Below, in pieces: positions 1 to 10,908 of a stretch of 64,000 bases of DNA (position 1 is its first letter; every line of letters starts with the position of its first letter). The DNA lies in the NCBI GenBank assembly GCA_963920765.1, contig OY987244.1, positions 20,750,358 to 20,814,357 of the forward strand, read 5' to 3'. Below the pieces are notes generated by a model, which was not told where the DNA came from, did no database searches, and saw only the letters and a list, made by a program, of their open reading frames with translations. The translations under genes and the position numbers were made by a program. This stretch comes from Ulota crispa. Lineage: Eukaryota; Streptophyta; Bryopsida; Orthotrichales; Orthotrichaceae.

Positions 1-368
1 TTTACAAAGTATGATTCACACCTCCAATTCATTTGAAAATTCTTCCACACTTACCTCACTTGGTCTTCTACAAGGAAAAAATAAACCTCAACTTTGCTTA
101 GAGCAATTTTTTTGATTTAGAAGCAATCAAAGACTTTTGAAATTTTGGGGCAGCATGGACGAATTTTTTTTCACTTTAGATGTCAATATCTCACTCCTCT
201 ACATCTAAAATTAGCTGATTTTTCTCTCATAATTACCTCTCATAGTCTAAGGCAAGATCCTATGATTGGATTTCCATTTTTTTTTTCCTACCTTTCTACT
301 CATTTCCCCAAAAGTGGCAGTTTTTAGTAACTTTCACAGAAAAAAAGGCTTAATCCTTAAGGGGTTAA
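1..368. mobile_element. piggyBac-like MITE, subfamily A, cut by window edge
   Basis: The right end reads CCTTAAGGGG followed by TTAA (365-368). Read in reverse, the whole stretch matches the first part of the elements at 5216-6151 and 39144-40070, including the AAAACTGCCACTT block and the ATAGGATCTTG block about 105 bp from the end. The other terminus lies outside the window. No coding capacity. Confidence 0.75.
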
Positions 369-791
369 TGTGGATCTTTCTGATCCTAGAGTTCTGATTG
401 TAAGCTTAAGCATAATGGTTGAGTAGATTTAAGTCACCAAATTAACTCAAATGTAAAATTCATAAACTCACAAACTCATCACAAGATGGAAAACATTGAA
501 TTTCAATAGCATTTTTATAAATGATAGAAATAATCACTTTTTTTTGGGTTAAATTTAAGATTTATTGTATTTCGGATTTTGAGCAATTCTAGGTTTCTTT
601 AGTATTTATTTGGTTTACATAAGTTTAGACATTTTTGCGTATTTACTAATATATAGATTTCTAAACAAACATGCCCAATACTTATACATTCATTGTTAAT
701 ATTGAAGAGAGTGAAATTAATGTTACTATGATAAAGTGATTCATTGAAAATCACAACTATTGTTGAAAAGCAATAAAAGAGAGGATGCATG
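369..791. other. AT-rich DNA, nothing recognised
   Basis: No coding signal, tandem repeat or terminal inverted repeat was found. Short open frames here look like chance. Confidence 0.5.
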
Positions 792-874
792 TACAGTGGC
801 CTCACAAAAATATTGTTGCGTTTTTCTCTTTCCTACAGAGGAAAATGCGACAATATTTTGGTGAGGCCACTGTA
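792..874. mobile_element. Tc1/mariner-type mini-MITE (83 bp)
   Basis: TA at each end flanks near-perfect inverted arms: CAGTGGCCTCACAAAAATAT on the left and its complement on the right, around a short loop. TA duplication plus CAGT-type ends is the Tc1/mariner/pogo pattern. The transcript would fold into a single long hairpin. Confidence 0.75.
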
Positions 875-1229
875 CAAGCAATGTTCTTACGTTATGGACA
901 ATCAAAATGGCAATTAATGAACTTCATTGTTTTTTTAACACAACAAACTAGTAATACTAGCAAATTGGAAAGTTTATTACATGTTGGAACACTATAGTGG
1001 TTGCAAAAATGAACATTTGTATAAGTGTAACATACTAAATTTCAAAATCAACAAATTGATTGATTAGAACAAATTTATAGTATAAGTTATTCAATGCTAA
1101 AAACTTGCACAAAACCACATCTAAAAGCCATATAGAGTCACACGAATGAAAAAAATAGTTGTAGGATCTCAAGAAGAACTTGCTTGCTCAAATTCAAAAC
1201 AAAAGGAATCCAAATTTATTAATAAATTG
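875..1229. other. AT-rich DNA, nothing recognised
   Basis: No gene or repeat structure seen. Confidence 0.5.
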
Positions 1230-1320
1230 TTAACCCTTAAATGTCAAAGGGGATGATTTTTGTCCCCGCAAATACATAGTCTCGTGTACCCATGGTGACC
1301 CCCCGGCACTTAAGGGTTAA
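1230..1320. mobile_element. piggyBac-like mini-MITE (91 bp), subfamily F
   Basis: TTAA at 1230-1233 and 1317-1320. Inside are CCCTTAA and TTAAGGG ends, with little between them except sequence such as GGGGATGATTTTTGTCCCC. It resembles the 95-bp element at 11898-11992 and the ends of the longer elements at 2754-3455 and 7811-8187. Probably an internally deleted derivative. Confidence 0.75.
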
Positions 1321-1860
1321 ACAAGTACAAAGAAAAAAATAATGCGTGACAAAGTTTTTTATATAGTCAAATGTTTTTTTGAATACAAAGGAATATGAGA
1401 TTCAAACATACTCAATAATTTTCAAGAATTTGGAGTTACAACAATGGAAGTGTTGTTTCCTAAGTTAGGTGTAGTCAAGGCCTATTTTATTTGACTACCA
1501 AGAAATGATTACTTCCAAGCATCCTATGTTGTATCCCTCAAGCTCCGTGCATGGATTTTGACACAAGGTAGGAACACCCATAAGCGTGGAACTAAGGATT
1601 TTGAAGTAGGAAAACTAGTTGATGAACTTTGAAAAAAATAGTGTTAAGGTAGGAAGAAGAAATTAAAAATATTGGTATCAATTTGAAAGTTCCAATTGTA
1701 AACATTTGTTCACAAAGATTTTTCAAAGTCTAACATCTCTAAAAATGCACAGTTGTGAGTAGGAGATGTCTTTAGTGTTCTCATATGCTCATAATACTAA
1801 CTTGAGGAATTCTTAAATAGTAAGATGAGGCACTCAAAACCGTCATGCCAGTCACCCATA
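1321..1860. other. AT-rich DNA, nothing recognised
   Basis: No feature supported. Confidence 0.45.
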
Positions 1861-1986
1861 ACCATCACTTAATCACCCAAAACCATCACTAAATCACCAA
1901 AAACCATCACTAAATCACCTAAAACCATCACTAAATCACCCAAAACCATCACTTAATCACCTAAATCCATCACTTAATCACCCAAA
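1861..1986. repeat. 21-bp minisatellite, six copies
   Basis: Six consecutive 21-bp units of the form ACCATCACTWAATCACCYAAA run without interruption. Differences are single substitutions. The reading frame is not conserved with neighbours, so this is a non-coding tandem array. Confidence 0.9.
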
Positions 1987-2753
1987 AGTCCAAAACCATC
2001 ACTATGTCATCCATAACTAAGTTTTTTTGAATATTCGTCATTGACATATGCTCTGACACAAGTAGATTTAGGGGATGGGGACACCAACGGAGAGAGATGT
2101 TCCTCAGTGTTTTTTTTGGGCCTCATGAGGCCACCCTATTAGAAATTGGACCAATGCTCCTTTCTCCCTCTCAAAATTCTCCATTCCTGAGAGGACATGT
2201 GGCGTGTGGTAGCTGAAAAAAAAAACACTGGTGTTCCTACCTTAGTCTTTATCACAAGGCAATCTTCAATTGTACTTGGAAGTTGGAACATGCTGAACAT
2301 CAAATTATTTTCAAGGTTTATATTGAAATTTCCTAAGAAAAAAAGTTAAGAATATTGTAAAGTAATCAAACTCTACTAGCGTGATCTTGGAATGATTATT
2401 TATTTCCAAAAAAATTCATATGGACTTCGAAGAATGATTAGTTTTATTAAATAAATCCAATATTGAAATGGAAGCTTTCATTCTTGTTCTTCTTAGTAGC
2501 AGTTTTTTTTCTATAGTTGTGTCTGAGCATTATTTTTTATATGGATGAAATTAACAAAAAAAATATATCCAAATTGTATTCAAATTTGGTTCATATGGAA
2601 TCGCTTTTAGTGTGCATGTATTAATTTGGATGGAAAGTAAATTCATATTAATGATTTGCAGAACAGCCTCACCATTCTAGTCAAGATTGCAAATTATAAT
2701 ACCTTGAAAAACTAAAACTCAATCCCCGTTTTGCTACATACATGCATTAATTC
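1987..2753. other. Intergenic DNA with one imperfect hairpin
   Basis: Around 2107-2232 a CAGTGTTTTTTTT segment is matched in reverse by AAAAAAAAAACACTG, enclosing a palindromic GGCCTCATGAGGCC, so a degenerate small inverted-repeat element is possible. The rest is AT-rich and unremarkable. Confidence 0.35.
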
Positions 2754-3455
2754 CTCACCCCTTAAACAACAAGGTCGACTGATTTTGTCCATCTTACACT
2801 TACAAAAAAAATGGGTCCCTTACCTGTCAATTGGGTAATTACTACCTGGTTACGTGGATGGGGTGGATGGGAACGTGGGGATGGGGTGGATAGGGGACGG
2901 GATGGGAACATGGGGATGGGGTGGATAGGGGACGGGATGGGAACATGGGGATGGGGTGGATAGGGGACGGGATGGGAACATGGGGATGGGGTGGATAGGG
3001 GACGGGATGGGAACATGGGGATGGGGCATGGGGGACAAGAGCACATGGGGGGCATGGGATGGATAGAAAAAAAATTAATCCTCATACTTGCATTTACCTT
3101 GGTAAATGGGTTTACATGACTCGTTAGATAACAAAAAAATACTCTATAGGATGGAAAAAAGTAGTTTTTCATCTAATGTTTTGTAGAAGTGATCATAGAT
3201 ACATGATCCAAAATGGAAAGCAAAAATCAACCTCATCAAATGCAATTATACTATTAGTAACCCAAATTGTGAGAAGATTCATATATACAATGTTGAGTCC
3301 CACTCTATCTTTCTTGCAAATTTTTCCAGAACAACATGCACTATTGACTTTTGCAACTTTTGGAAATAGTATTATAATGGGTGGGCACTTGACATACCAC
3401 TATAGCGCTAGAGTAGAAAGTAGCTACAAAGACTAGTCTGACGTTTAGGGGTTAA
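2754..3455. mobile_element. piggyBac-like element, subfamily F, carrying a minisatellite
   Basis: The right end is GTTTAGGGG-TTAA (3452-3455). The left end near 2757 (CCCCTTAAACAACAAGG) matches the starts at 1234 and 11902, although its flanking TTAA has decayed. The part near 3340-3440 aligns with the reversed or forward interior of the element at 7811-8187 (CACTATTGACTTTT block). The G-rich array at 2869-3026 lies inside it. Confidence 0.55.
2869..3026. repeat. 35-bp G-rich minisatellite with quadruplex motif
   Basis: About 4.5 copies of a 35-bp unit. Each contains GGGGATGGGG, then GGGGACGGG, on the plus strand. Four runs of at least three G with short loops recur in every unit, so the array could form G-quadruplexes. 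Two long minus-strand open frames here are only the Pro/Ser translation of the repeat. Confidence 0.9.
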
Positions 3456-4021
3456 ATACCAACTCCATGGCCACATAGCTAAAAATAATTTCTAGGTTCA
3501 ATATGACCTTCAAAGTTTCATACTTTTATAGAGTGAATGTTTTGGTTATTTATGAAGGTAATGAATTCCATTGGCTTTTGAAATGAACTGAATTGTTGAA
3601 ATTTTTCAACATAAAAGGTATCAAACTTGGTCAGATCTAACTAAATAAAGCCAACCAATTCAACACTTTTACTCAAGATGCAAGAAGCAAACTAATAAAG
3701 AAGTGTAATGTCAGGAAATTTTTAAATACTCCGTCGTAGTTATATTTTAAACCTAGAATCCGTAGATATGATCTTAAATCAAATTACTACTACCCAAGAG
3801 AAATTTAGAAATTAAGTGACTGAATAACAAGCTTTCAACGTTTTTAAACTGAATGAAAAGTCTTAAATACATTTATTTACCTTTCCGATTTATTGTGAAC
3901 ATTTTTGTTGCTAATTCTGAAGAACATTCTAAAAATTACAGCGATTTGAAATTACCAATAAGTTTGAAGGATAGAGTGAAAAAATACAGCACGCTGGGTA
4001 ATCTGGATTTTAGTTACATAA
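3456..4021. other. AT-rich DNA, nothing recognised
   Basis: No gene, RNA or repeat could be supported. Confidence 0.45.
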
Positions 4022-4822
4022 TAGGGGTTTCAATTATGGCATTCTCCACCAAAATTGTCCACGTGAATAAAATTCGTGAAAAATTGGAGTGAACGAGCCA
4101 TGACAACATTCAGAGGTCGTGACAGCATTTTCACCGGCGTGAACAAAAACTCGTTCACCTCCATTTGTTCATTATTTTTTTGTGATATCTAAACCCCCCT
4201 AGTTTCAGATATCTCAAAAAAATGGTGAACGAATGGTCGTGAACAAGTTTTTGTTCACTGGTGAATATGAAGTTACAAAAGTGAACAAGCCATGAGGACC
4301 TCTAGGAGGTCCTCATGGCTCGTTCACGCGTGAAAGACGCGAAGCCTCTCCCTCCTTGCCTCTCCCGCTAGCTCTGCTTGTGTTCCTGTCACTCCCGCGC
4401 CTGTTGTTGCCCGCCTCTCGGCTCTCGCTCTGTGCCTATAGCTCTCGCTCCACGCCTGCGGCTCTTGCTTCGCTTCTAGACAGTTTGGATGCAGAGTTGA
4501 TTGCCAGGTCAAGGTCATTTAAGGAATTGCAATGCGCAAGAAGCAACAATGCTGGAGCTGAAGAGATCCTGATTAGAAGCGGACAATTGTGGAGCCAAAA
4601 GGGTTCTAGATTAGAAGCGACGACAATGAAGTCTAAGAGATCTAGATTAGCTTACAAGATTGGTGATTGTGAGCAAAGTTGAGAGGGTGGTGAGTAGTGC
4701 ACTACAATTTGGATATTTGAATGGGTAATCGCGAGGACATGAATAGTGACTTAACTAACTTGTTCACCAATTTCATTCACATGAACAAAATTGGTAGTGA
4801 ACGGCATATTTGAAACCCCCTA
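4022..4822. mobile_element. hAT-like non-autonomous element with GC-rich core
   Basis: The ends are TAGGGGTTTCAATTATGG (4022) and, reversed from 4822, TAGGGGGTTTCAAATATG. TAGGG-type ends fit hAT elements. I see no convincing 8-bp duplication, so the class is tentative. The interior repeats GTGAACGA/TGTTCAC motifs in both orientations. Positions 4320-4480 are a GC- and CT-rich stretch, unlike the rest of the window, that may be captured sequence. Confidence 0.5.
4281..4327. repeat. 47-bp near-perfect palindrome
   Basis: CCATGAGGACCTC and GAGGTCCTCATGG flank a three-base loop (TAG). Outside them, GTGAACAAG and CTCGTTCAC continue the pairing with one mismatch. It lies inside the hAT-like element and is a candidate subterminal or recombination structure. 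Confidence 0.85.
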
Positions 4823-5215
4823 ATGTTTACTTTTGCAAGAACTCGTTGAATCATGAGAACGTTATATTTCTAGAAAATGGAGTAGAAACTGCAGGTGGAT
4901 TCACAAAGTCTCATTTGTTTATTATTCAAATCCGATAGAGTGGATAAATTCAAAGCTATAATTAAATATTGGCCGAGGATGCAGGGGCCTTTAGCGGTTG
5001 AGGGATAGCATCGTGACATGCACTGATTTCTCTTTTCAGCGCACTCTATAAGACTTAAGGTAGAAATTCCATAAACAGTTACTGCCCGATAATGGCAGAG
5101 TAGAGTGTTCTTAAACCAACAAGAGTTGGTTTTGAAAAAGATTTCAGAAAGATGCTCTTTCCTTGCATTTGATTGGTTCAAGTTTATTTCGGAACAAGGT
5201 TCTAGAGGTAACTGT
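4823..5215. other. Intergenic DNA, nothing recognised
   Basis: Moderate GC. A minus-strand open frame of 103 codons (4870-5181) has no recognisable motif, and I do not call it. Confidence 0.4.
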
Positions 5216-6151
5216 TTAACCCTTAATGGACTAAGTCATTTTTTCACTGAAAATCACTCAAAATTGTCACTTTTGGAGGGTTAGTAAGAAGGTAATTTTT
5301 TTTGAAAATTTGGGAAATCCAATCATAGGATCTTGCCCTAGACTAGATTAGGCACTTGCGTAAAAAAGAATTAGATCATTTCAGATGGACATGAGTGAGA
5401 TATTTACGTTTAAAATGAAAAGATTTTTTTTTTTTTTCATGCTGCTGCAAAATTTCAGAAGCCTTTGACCATTCTTACATGAAAATAATTGCTCTGCGCA
5501 ACTTTGCGCTTTGTTTTTCCCATGTAGGGGATCAAGTTAGCTATGTGTGGGAGATTTTTCAAATCAATTGGAACTACACAACACATAGGAAAAATCAATA
5601 AGTAAAAAGAAGTAGAGAATGAGTCAAATCACTAAATTGTTAAGAATTTAATTATTAGAATGAAAAATGCTAATCCCAACGGTCATAATATTGTGATAAA
5701 CAATCTATATCTTTTGGTTTTGATTTTTTTCCAAGATAATAAAAATTGAGTAAAATAAAGGACTTCAAAGTTTATTTCAAAGTAGAGATTCCATAATTGC
5801 ACGCAAACAAAAACTCCTCATAACTTTCATGTATTTGATTGAAATTGAATGATTCAAAGCTTCTCACCTATAAAAAAAAATCTAAAGAACCAATTTCAAT
5901 TTTTAATTTATTAAAAAAAATTAAATTGTTTTTGGGCTGCCCGGGCTGGCAGTCCTCCCTTGCTTTTCAGATTTTCAAGCATAACTTCTTCAATAATTAT
6001 CGGTTGAGGGAAAAATTAGATGCCCGCGTAGATCTTTGAATTCCCCACCTTCAATAAAAGTTTCAAAAAATCACACAAAGTAGCTTATCCAAAGGTACAT
6101 GCCTGAACTCCCACCTGTCCCCCCAAGAGACAACAATCCTTTAGGGGTTAA
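5216..6151. mobile_element. piggyBac-like MITE, subfamily A (936 bp)
   Basis: TTAA at 5216-5219 and 6148-6151, with CCCTTAATGG and CCTTTAGGGG ends. It has the ATAGGATCTTG block about 115 bp from the left end and the GCAACTTTG and GATCAAGTTAG blocks shared with 1-368 and 39144-40070. No transposase frame. Confidence 0.85.
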
Positions 6152-6565
6152 GGTGCACCTATGAAACTAGAATTAATTTAAACCATAAATCCACATTTAC
6201 ATTGCATAAAATATTCATTTTTGAGTTTTTTTTTTTTTTTTTTTTTTTCACTCTTCCTTATCCTTGTTTCTCCACAGATTCAGCTTAATTTCTCAAGAAA
6301 CTCCCCACATCCTCAGGCTTATGTGCCTTATTTTAACCGTTTATGGTATTTCTACAAGCCAGTAACTAGTTGACCGTGTGGATGCTGGGATGGAGATTGG
6401 ATCGGGCGATGTTACACGCACTGGCTGCACTTTTTAAAAGTAAGCCGTACTTTACGGGGGCTCTAAGCTTAGAAAGTAGAAATTGATCATTCCAGGCTGT
6501 GGACCTGGTGTACTGTTCTGTCAGTTCTGTGCCAACCTCCATTGGGTGCACACCAAATCTCACCC
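6152..6565. other. Intergenic: poly-T tract, then GC-richer segment
   Basis: A T tract occupies about 6224-6248. From about 6360 the composition becomes GC-richer. A 65-codon minus-strand frame (6366-6563) is not recognised. Confidence 0.4.
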
Positions 6566-6620
6566 TGGATTTGATGACTGCGACACCTCGTTTGTAGGGC
6601 CAGGGTGAGAACTGAGAAAG
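6566..6620. repeat. Possible Mutator-like terminal repeat
   Basis: GTTTGTAGGGCCAGGGTG resembles the inner part of the terminal repeats at 50179-50229 and 51241-51295. An inverted relative is at 10608-10660, so an old, heavily invaded 4-kb element could span 6.57-10.66 kb. This is inference from short matches. Confidence 0.3.
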
Positions 6621-6883
6621 CGGAGCTCTTTCACGTGCAAGAAAATATAACTTTAGAAACTTACTACTATATCGGGACTCGGGAGATTGAATGTGGGCAT
6701 TTTCAATTTAAAATTCGGATTCACATACCCTGAAGCAAAATACCAGTATGGAAGGACATAAAATTTACCAATTACGACTACATGATAGGGGCAGATTTTT
6801 ACTTACTCCTGTAACTGTTAGTCTGATTCTAGTTAGTTAGAAAGTCGGAGTTTTTCCAACACTTGGTCCACAATCCACATACT
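6621..6883. other. Intergenic DNA, nothing recognised
   Basis: No supported feature. Confidence 0.4.
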
Positions 6884-7205
6884 AGTTAGGGCAATAAAAT
6901 CGCTCACTTTCTCAAATGAACATTTTTAGTACATGTTCTTATTCAAAGCCCTTCAGTTATGTACAGTGGTCGTACATGGTCGTACATTTAAGAAGGTGGG
7001 CAGTTTTATAGTCCTATGACCTTCACACTTCAAAATTTCATAACAAATTTCATAAAACTCCAAAAAATATGAAAAAACTTGGGTTAGATGCCAATTCCTC
7101 TTGTTTTTCAAGTAAAAATTATTGAAAACTATTTCCGAAAGTTCCACCTCCCCAAATTTTGTTTTAGCCCTTAGATGGTTGGTTTATGAGCCTCTTACCT
7201 TTGGG
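6884..7205. mobile_element. Unclassified TIR element, family R (degenerate)
   Basis: It shares the GGTTAGATGCCAATTCCTCT block, the CACCTCCCCAAA block and the TTATGAGCCTCTTACCTT end with 56451-56790, and is distantly like 52028-52356. Its left end is not clear. Confidence 0.5.
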
Positions 7206-7583
7206 GTAGTCACGGCACTTTCTTGTGCTAATTTGGAGAATGAGAACTCGGTGGTGGCGCATTGCTAGTGGCTGCAAGAGCTTCGGACACAATTAGCGTG
7301 TGAAACTTCTCAGAGCTCCATTATTCTCCTACAAAGGTGAAGAAGGGAGTGGAGAATGAGTTAACGTGTGAACTTCTTACCATGGTCTACTTGTTTTTCC
7401 CGTTGGTGAATTGCTTTTCATGCTAGCTATTTCTGCTCCTCCAATCACTGACTGTGCTACCTTTCTCTAAGTAAACCATTCTCCATTCTCCATTCTCATT
7501 CTACAACACACACAAACGAGGATGTCACAGCATCTTCATGAAGAACGAGCTTCTATTGACTCCTCCTTTCTCTCCACAACTTT
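7206..7583. other. Intergenic DNA with CCATTCT-rich tract
   Basis: Around 7480-7505 a short CCATTCT-type tandem tract occurs. Nothing else is recognised. Confidence 0.4.
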
Positions 7584-7814
7584 TTAACCCCTAAGTGCCC
7601 AGAGTTATTTTTGGATTTGGGAGAAAATAGGGGGTTTAATGGCCACCTTAGCTTGGAAAATTACATCTAGAAAAAGTGACCGTAGGATTTGAAAAAGGAC
7701 TATCTTCTCTGCTGATGGGGACCAGCCATGATTGTTTTCACTGTACAAATTAATAGAAAAAATGAGATAAAGTTGTGGGCTCCAACTACAGGATCTTGTC
7801 GCTGGGGTGCTTAA
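7584..7814. mobile_element. Short piggyBac-like element (about 231 bp)
   Basis: It starts TTAA-CCCCTAAGTGCCCAG and stops at a TTAA (7811-7814) that is also the left TTAA of the next element. The right terminus (CTGGGGTGC) matches the left one only in part, so that end is probably truncated. An ACAGGATCTTG block occurs near the right end. Confidence 0.5.
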
Positions 7815-8187
7815 CCCCTAACTGTCCAAGAGGACAAAAATCATCCTTTCAATGTCAAAAACACATCCCGAGGGTGGAAAAATAATTTTTTTTCAAATTT
7901 TTTTTCTTGAAAGTGGTCAGAGAGATGTGCCACATCACTGAATGCCAAAAATAGCTACTTTCAATGCCTCCATATTTTTTTAAACACCAATTTGTAAAAA
8001 GATGTACAAGGTTCATGTTGCCCTTTTTGTGAGGGCAAAATACACTATTGACTTTTCCTTCTTTCAAGGAGAATATTATCTCTCTTGAACACATGCCACA
8101 GGCTGTTTGCTGCACATGAACAGTGCACTCTCCTCTATCTAAGCCCTAGGTTGGCCACGGGTTCAGGGTCAGTCCTCTAAGGGTTAA
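7811..8187. mobile_element. piggyBac-like MITE, subfamily F (377 bp)
   Basis: TTAA at 7811-7814 and 8184-8187, with CCCCTAACTGTCC and CCTCTAAGGG ends. The interior is related to 2754-3455. It abuts the preceding element through one shared TTAA. Confidence 0.75.
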
Positions 8188-8838
8188 TCTCCATTCTCGA
8201 AAGTGCCATAAATACCCCTACTGTATACCTCTACTGTATAGTACTGGAATGAGCAATATACCGGGGCTGGCATAATCAGTATGATCTGGAGCCAACCACG
8301 GTGATGAGCAGTGTGAACCGGATTCGAGGCAGAAGCGTATAAAGTGGATTATTTAAAGGCGGAATGAAAGCATTTGGTGGAGTACCGCCGATCCATGACA
8401 GGTGTTGGAAAAACAGATGACCGCCATTTCCAAAAGGGCTGTCAGCGACCTGGCAAGCGCACACCTCACAGAAACAGAAATCCTGCAGTGCCGCAAGAGG
8501 TCACAACTGTCGCCGAACCCTGCATTTGGGGTTTGCGAAAGGCTATATACAGTAAGATTTGGTCGTCTCCAGCTGGCAAGTGGCGCAAATTAGGTTCCAT
8601 TCCAGGAGGCTTTTGTTGAGGTGGCCGTTCGAGACCAAGTGTCAACATCTTGGTATCCCCCACTCCTGATTTCCCTACAGCCTGTTGTCTTTGATCTTGC
8701 AGCTATGGAGTCCATCGTGGTTCCGGCCTCCTCTTCCAGATTCGTCCCAATAAAAAGATCCTCATTGGTTCATTGTGCTGCACTCTGCACATGACCATCA
8801 ACAAAGTCAGGAACACCAAAGCTCATTCGATTGAGAAC
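8188..8838. other. GC-rich island of unknown origin
   Basis: About 8230-8780 is close to balanced GC, unlike the AT-rich surroundings. Overlapping open frames of 60-80 codons exist on both strands, none with a recognisable domain, start context or splice pattern. It may be a decayed gene exon or a captured gene fragment. Confidence 0.35.
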
Positions 8839-9366
8839 TTTGCGCTACTTTACGCTAGGAGTCAAGGTCATGAAAATTTGGGGCCATTTTGGTCAAAATC
8901 TTAGTACAAATGGTCTTGAGTGTTCATTATAGTATGAATATAGTGGGGGCTAACTCTCTTGTATGTAAAGGCTTTGAGGCCAAAAAGTTGAGGCTAATAG
9001 AATAAATTTTTAAAATTTTAGGAGAAAATGGATAGAAAAAGAAACTAAGGATAACCATTCATATTTTTTACTACATCCCATAGTGTTTCATTAATACCTC
9101 AAAATAATATTTTTTAATGAAAAATATATATTTCAATAAAACCTAAAAATGGCCCAAGGGCCAAGAATTGGCTTCACATTTTTAGGAGACTTGATTTTTG
9201 GAGTTGGGGCCATCTTAGATCTTGTCTCCTAAGTATAAAAATATGTTTTGAAAAATTGGCCTTGACTCCTAATGCAAGGGCCTAGAGGCCTTTTTTTAGA
9301 ATATGAGCTAATAAGAATCCAAGATTGGGCTTGTCAGAGGCAACTCCTAGTGTAAAGCGGCCCTTA
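8839..9366. mobile_element. TIR element, family T (Harbinger-like), intact copy
   Basis: The left end is GCGCTACTTTACGCTAGGAG. The right end, reversed, is GGGCCGCTTTACACTAGGAG. TTT on the left and TTA on the right fit a decayed 3-bp duplication. This copy is the uninterrupted relative of 16545-17922: at 9229-9232 it has CTAA where the other copy holds a piggyBac-like insertion. Confidence 0.6.
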
Positions 9367-9525
9367 TACTCTAAGGTAGGAGGCCTTAATTTAATAACTA
9401 GGCCCACCTAACTCATCAATGACAGTAATAGATATTTGAAGGAACATGTTATCCACTCCTAAAAGTGATCATAATTAGAAGAATGTTTTCAATTAGAGCC
9501 TCCTACATTAAGCAATGCATGTAGG
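9367..9525. mobile_element. Small family R-like element
   Basis: TAAGGTAGGAGGC near 9374 and GAGCCTCCTACATTA near 9501 form inverted ends of the same type as 56451-56790, enclosing about 140 bp. Confidence 0.4.
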
Positions 9526-9926
9526 TTGTCTCACACTAATATCTGGACATCTTGCTCTGTATATTATTGGTAGCACAATAATTTATAGCAATGTTTACTG
9601 CAATAAAACTTAATCAATAACAATAAGGACTTGGCAACAACAACAATGTTGTTGAAAAGTAAACTAGCAACATCAAGATCAAAAACCATGTGAAATCATG
9701 ATATTTAGAGAGTCACATGCGCCTCCAAGTGGTGAGTCATAAGATAACTTCTCAAAGGAATGCAAACTAATTGTGAGGGCAACCTAAATGTTCTATTTAG
9801 TGTAGTAAACTTACAAAGTGGTCGGCACTAGAGGAGCAGTTTTAAATCATATGTGTTTATAGGACCAAGGTAGAAAAACTCTAATTTTACAATTTCTAAA
9901 TAATGCAAGAGTTTAGAAATTTACCA
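9526..9926. mobile_element. TIR element, family U (second copy) and flank
   Basis: GTAGGTTGTCTCACACT (9520s) faces GGGCAACCTAAATG...TTTAGTGTAG (to about 9807). These ends, and an internal CATGCGCCTCCAAGTGG block, match 56829-57134 in inverted orientation. About 9810-9926 is plain AT-rich flank. Confidence 0.5.
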
Positions 9927-10187
9927 TAACATTCAATAACGCTAGTAAAGGCTGCCCTCCCTCCAAGAGAATGGTGTGGAATATTCCACACCAATCTTTA
10001 GCTATGGGGACACTTGACTGAATTTGTCAAAGTTTATGAAAGAGAGGCTCAGTTTAGTGCACATACTTTGATGTGGGGGCCTAGCCATGTCAGAGGGGAG
10101 AATTTTTTTTTTTTTTTGTCAAGATGAAGTTCGTGGATGATACCTAAAGAGAGGGAAAGCAGCCTCTCTTTAGGCTACTGAATGTTA
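9927..10187. mobile_element. Unclassified MITE, family V copy 1
   Basis: Ends TAACATTCAATAA and CTACTGAATGTTA are inverted repeats. The interior has the palindrome TGTGGAATATTCCACA and an AGCCTCTCTTTAGG block. A closely similar copy lies 117 bp downstream. Confidence 0.6.
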
Positions 10188-10303
10188 CAACCATCACAAA
10201 ATTAACTAGAAGGATTTTGGATTGAAAGGCACCAATTTGGTCTAGAAGCACAAAAGAGTATACAAATTAATACAATTTACCAATTCCAAAGGAGGGGCAT
10301 ACA

Positions 10304-10577
10304 TAACATTCAATAGCACTTAGCAAGCATGCCCTCCCTCCAATTGAAGTGTGGAATATTCCACACCCATTAGTAGCTAAGAGGACACTTGGCTGAATTT
10401 GTCAGAGAGTTTATGAAAGAGAGACTCAATTTAGTGCACATATGTCAATGTGGGGGTTAGACATGTCAGAGGAAAAAAAACAAAAAAAACAAAATTTGGG
10501 TATGTGATGATGATGAAGTCAGTGGATGATAGCTGAAGAGAGAGAAAGGCAGCCTCTCTTCAGGCTACTGAATGTTA
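10304..10577. mobile_element. Unclassified MITE, family V copy 2
   Basis: Same ends and interior as copy 1, including GTGTGGAATATTCCACACC and GGCTACTGAATGTTA, in the same orientation. The closeness of the two copies suggests local duplication or repeated insertion. Confidence 0.6.
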
Positions 10578-10908
10578 TGTACAGTATTATGATTTTTACC
10601 CTTGTTTATAGAAAAGCTGAGATTTTCCACCCTGGCCGCACAAACACGAATGTGCAGTAAGTTACACCAAGCCGACACTGGTGCTTGCTCTCTGACATTT
10701 ATGTAAGTTGTCAGCAATTTTGCACACCTAGATTTCAATCACAGCCACCTCATATGGAATCCTTTATAGAAATGTCCACCCTGTCCATGGTCCCACAAAC
10801 TGGCCTACGACCATGTACCCTGTGTGTACAGTTATCACACAATGATTCAGTATGAGCCGGTTGTGAATGTGGATGACATCCTGTGACTTTAGTGTATTAC
10901 GGAGTACA
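10578..10908. other. Intergenic DNA with possible Mutator-like end
   Basis: Near 10608-10660 the sequence GCTGAGATTTTCCACCCTGG resembles the inverted terminal repeat at 51243. It may pair with 6566-6620. Nothing else is recognised. Confidence 0.3.

Noticed and set aside
2762-3172. 136- and 64-codon minus-strand frames rich in Pro, Ser and His
   Set aside because: They are translations of the 35-bp G-rich minisatellite and its flank; no gene-like composition outside the array.
4356-4682. Leader-like frame (Leu-rich N-terminus, 108 codons)
   Set aside because: It sits in the CT-rich core of a hAT-like element. The hydrophobic stretch results from CTC/CTG-rich sequence, and both strands are open.
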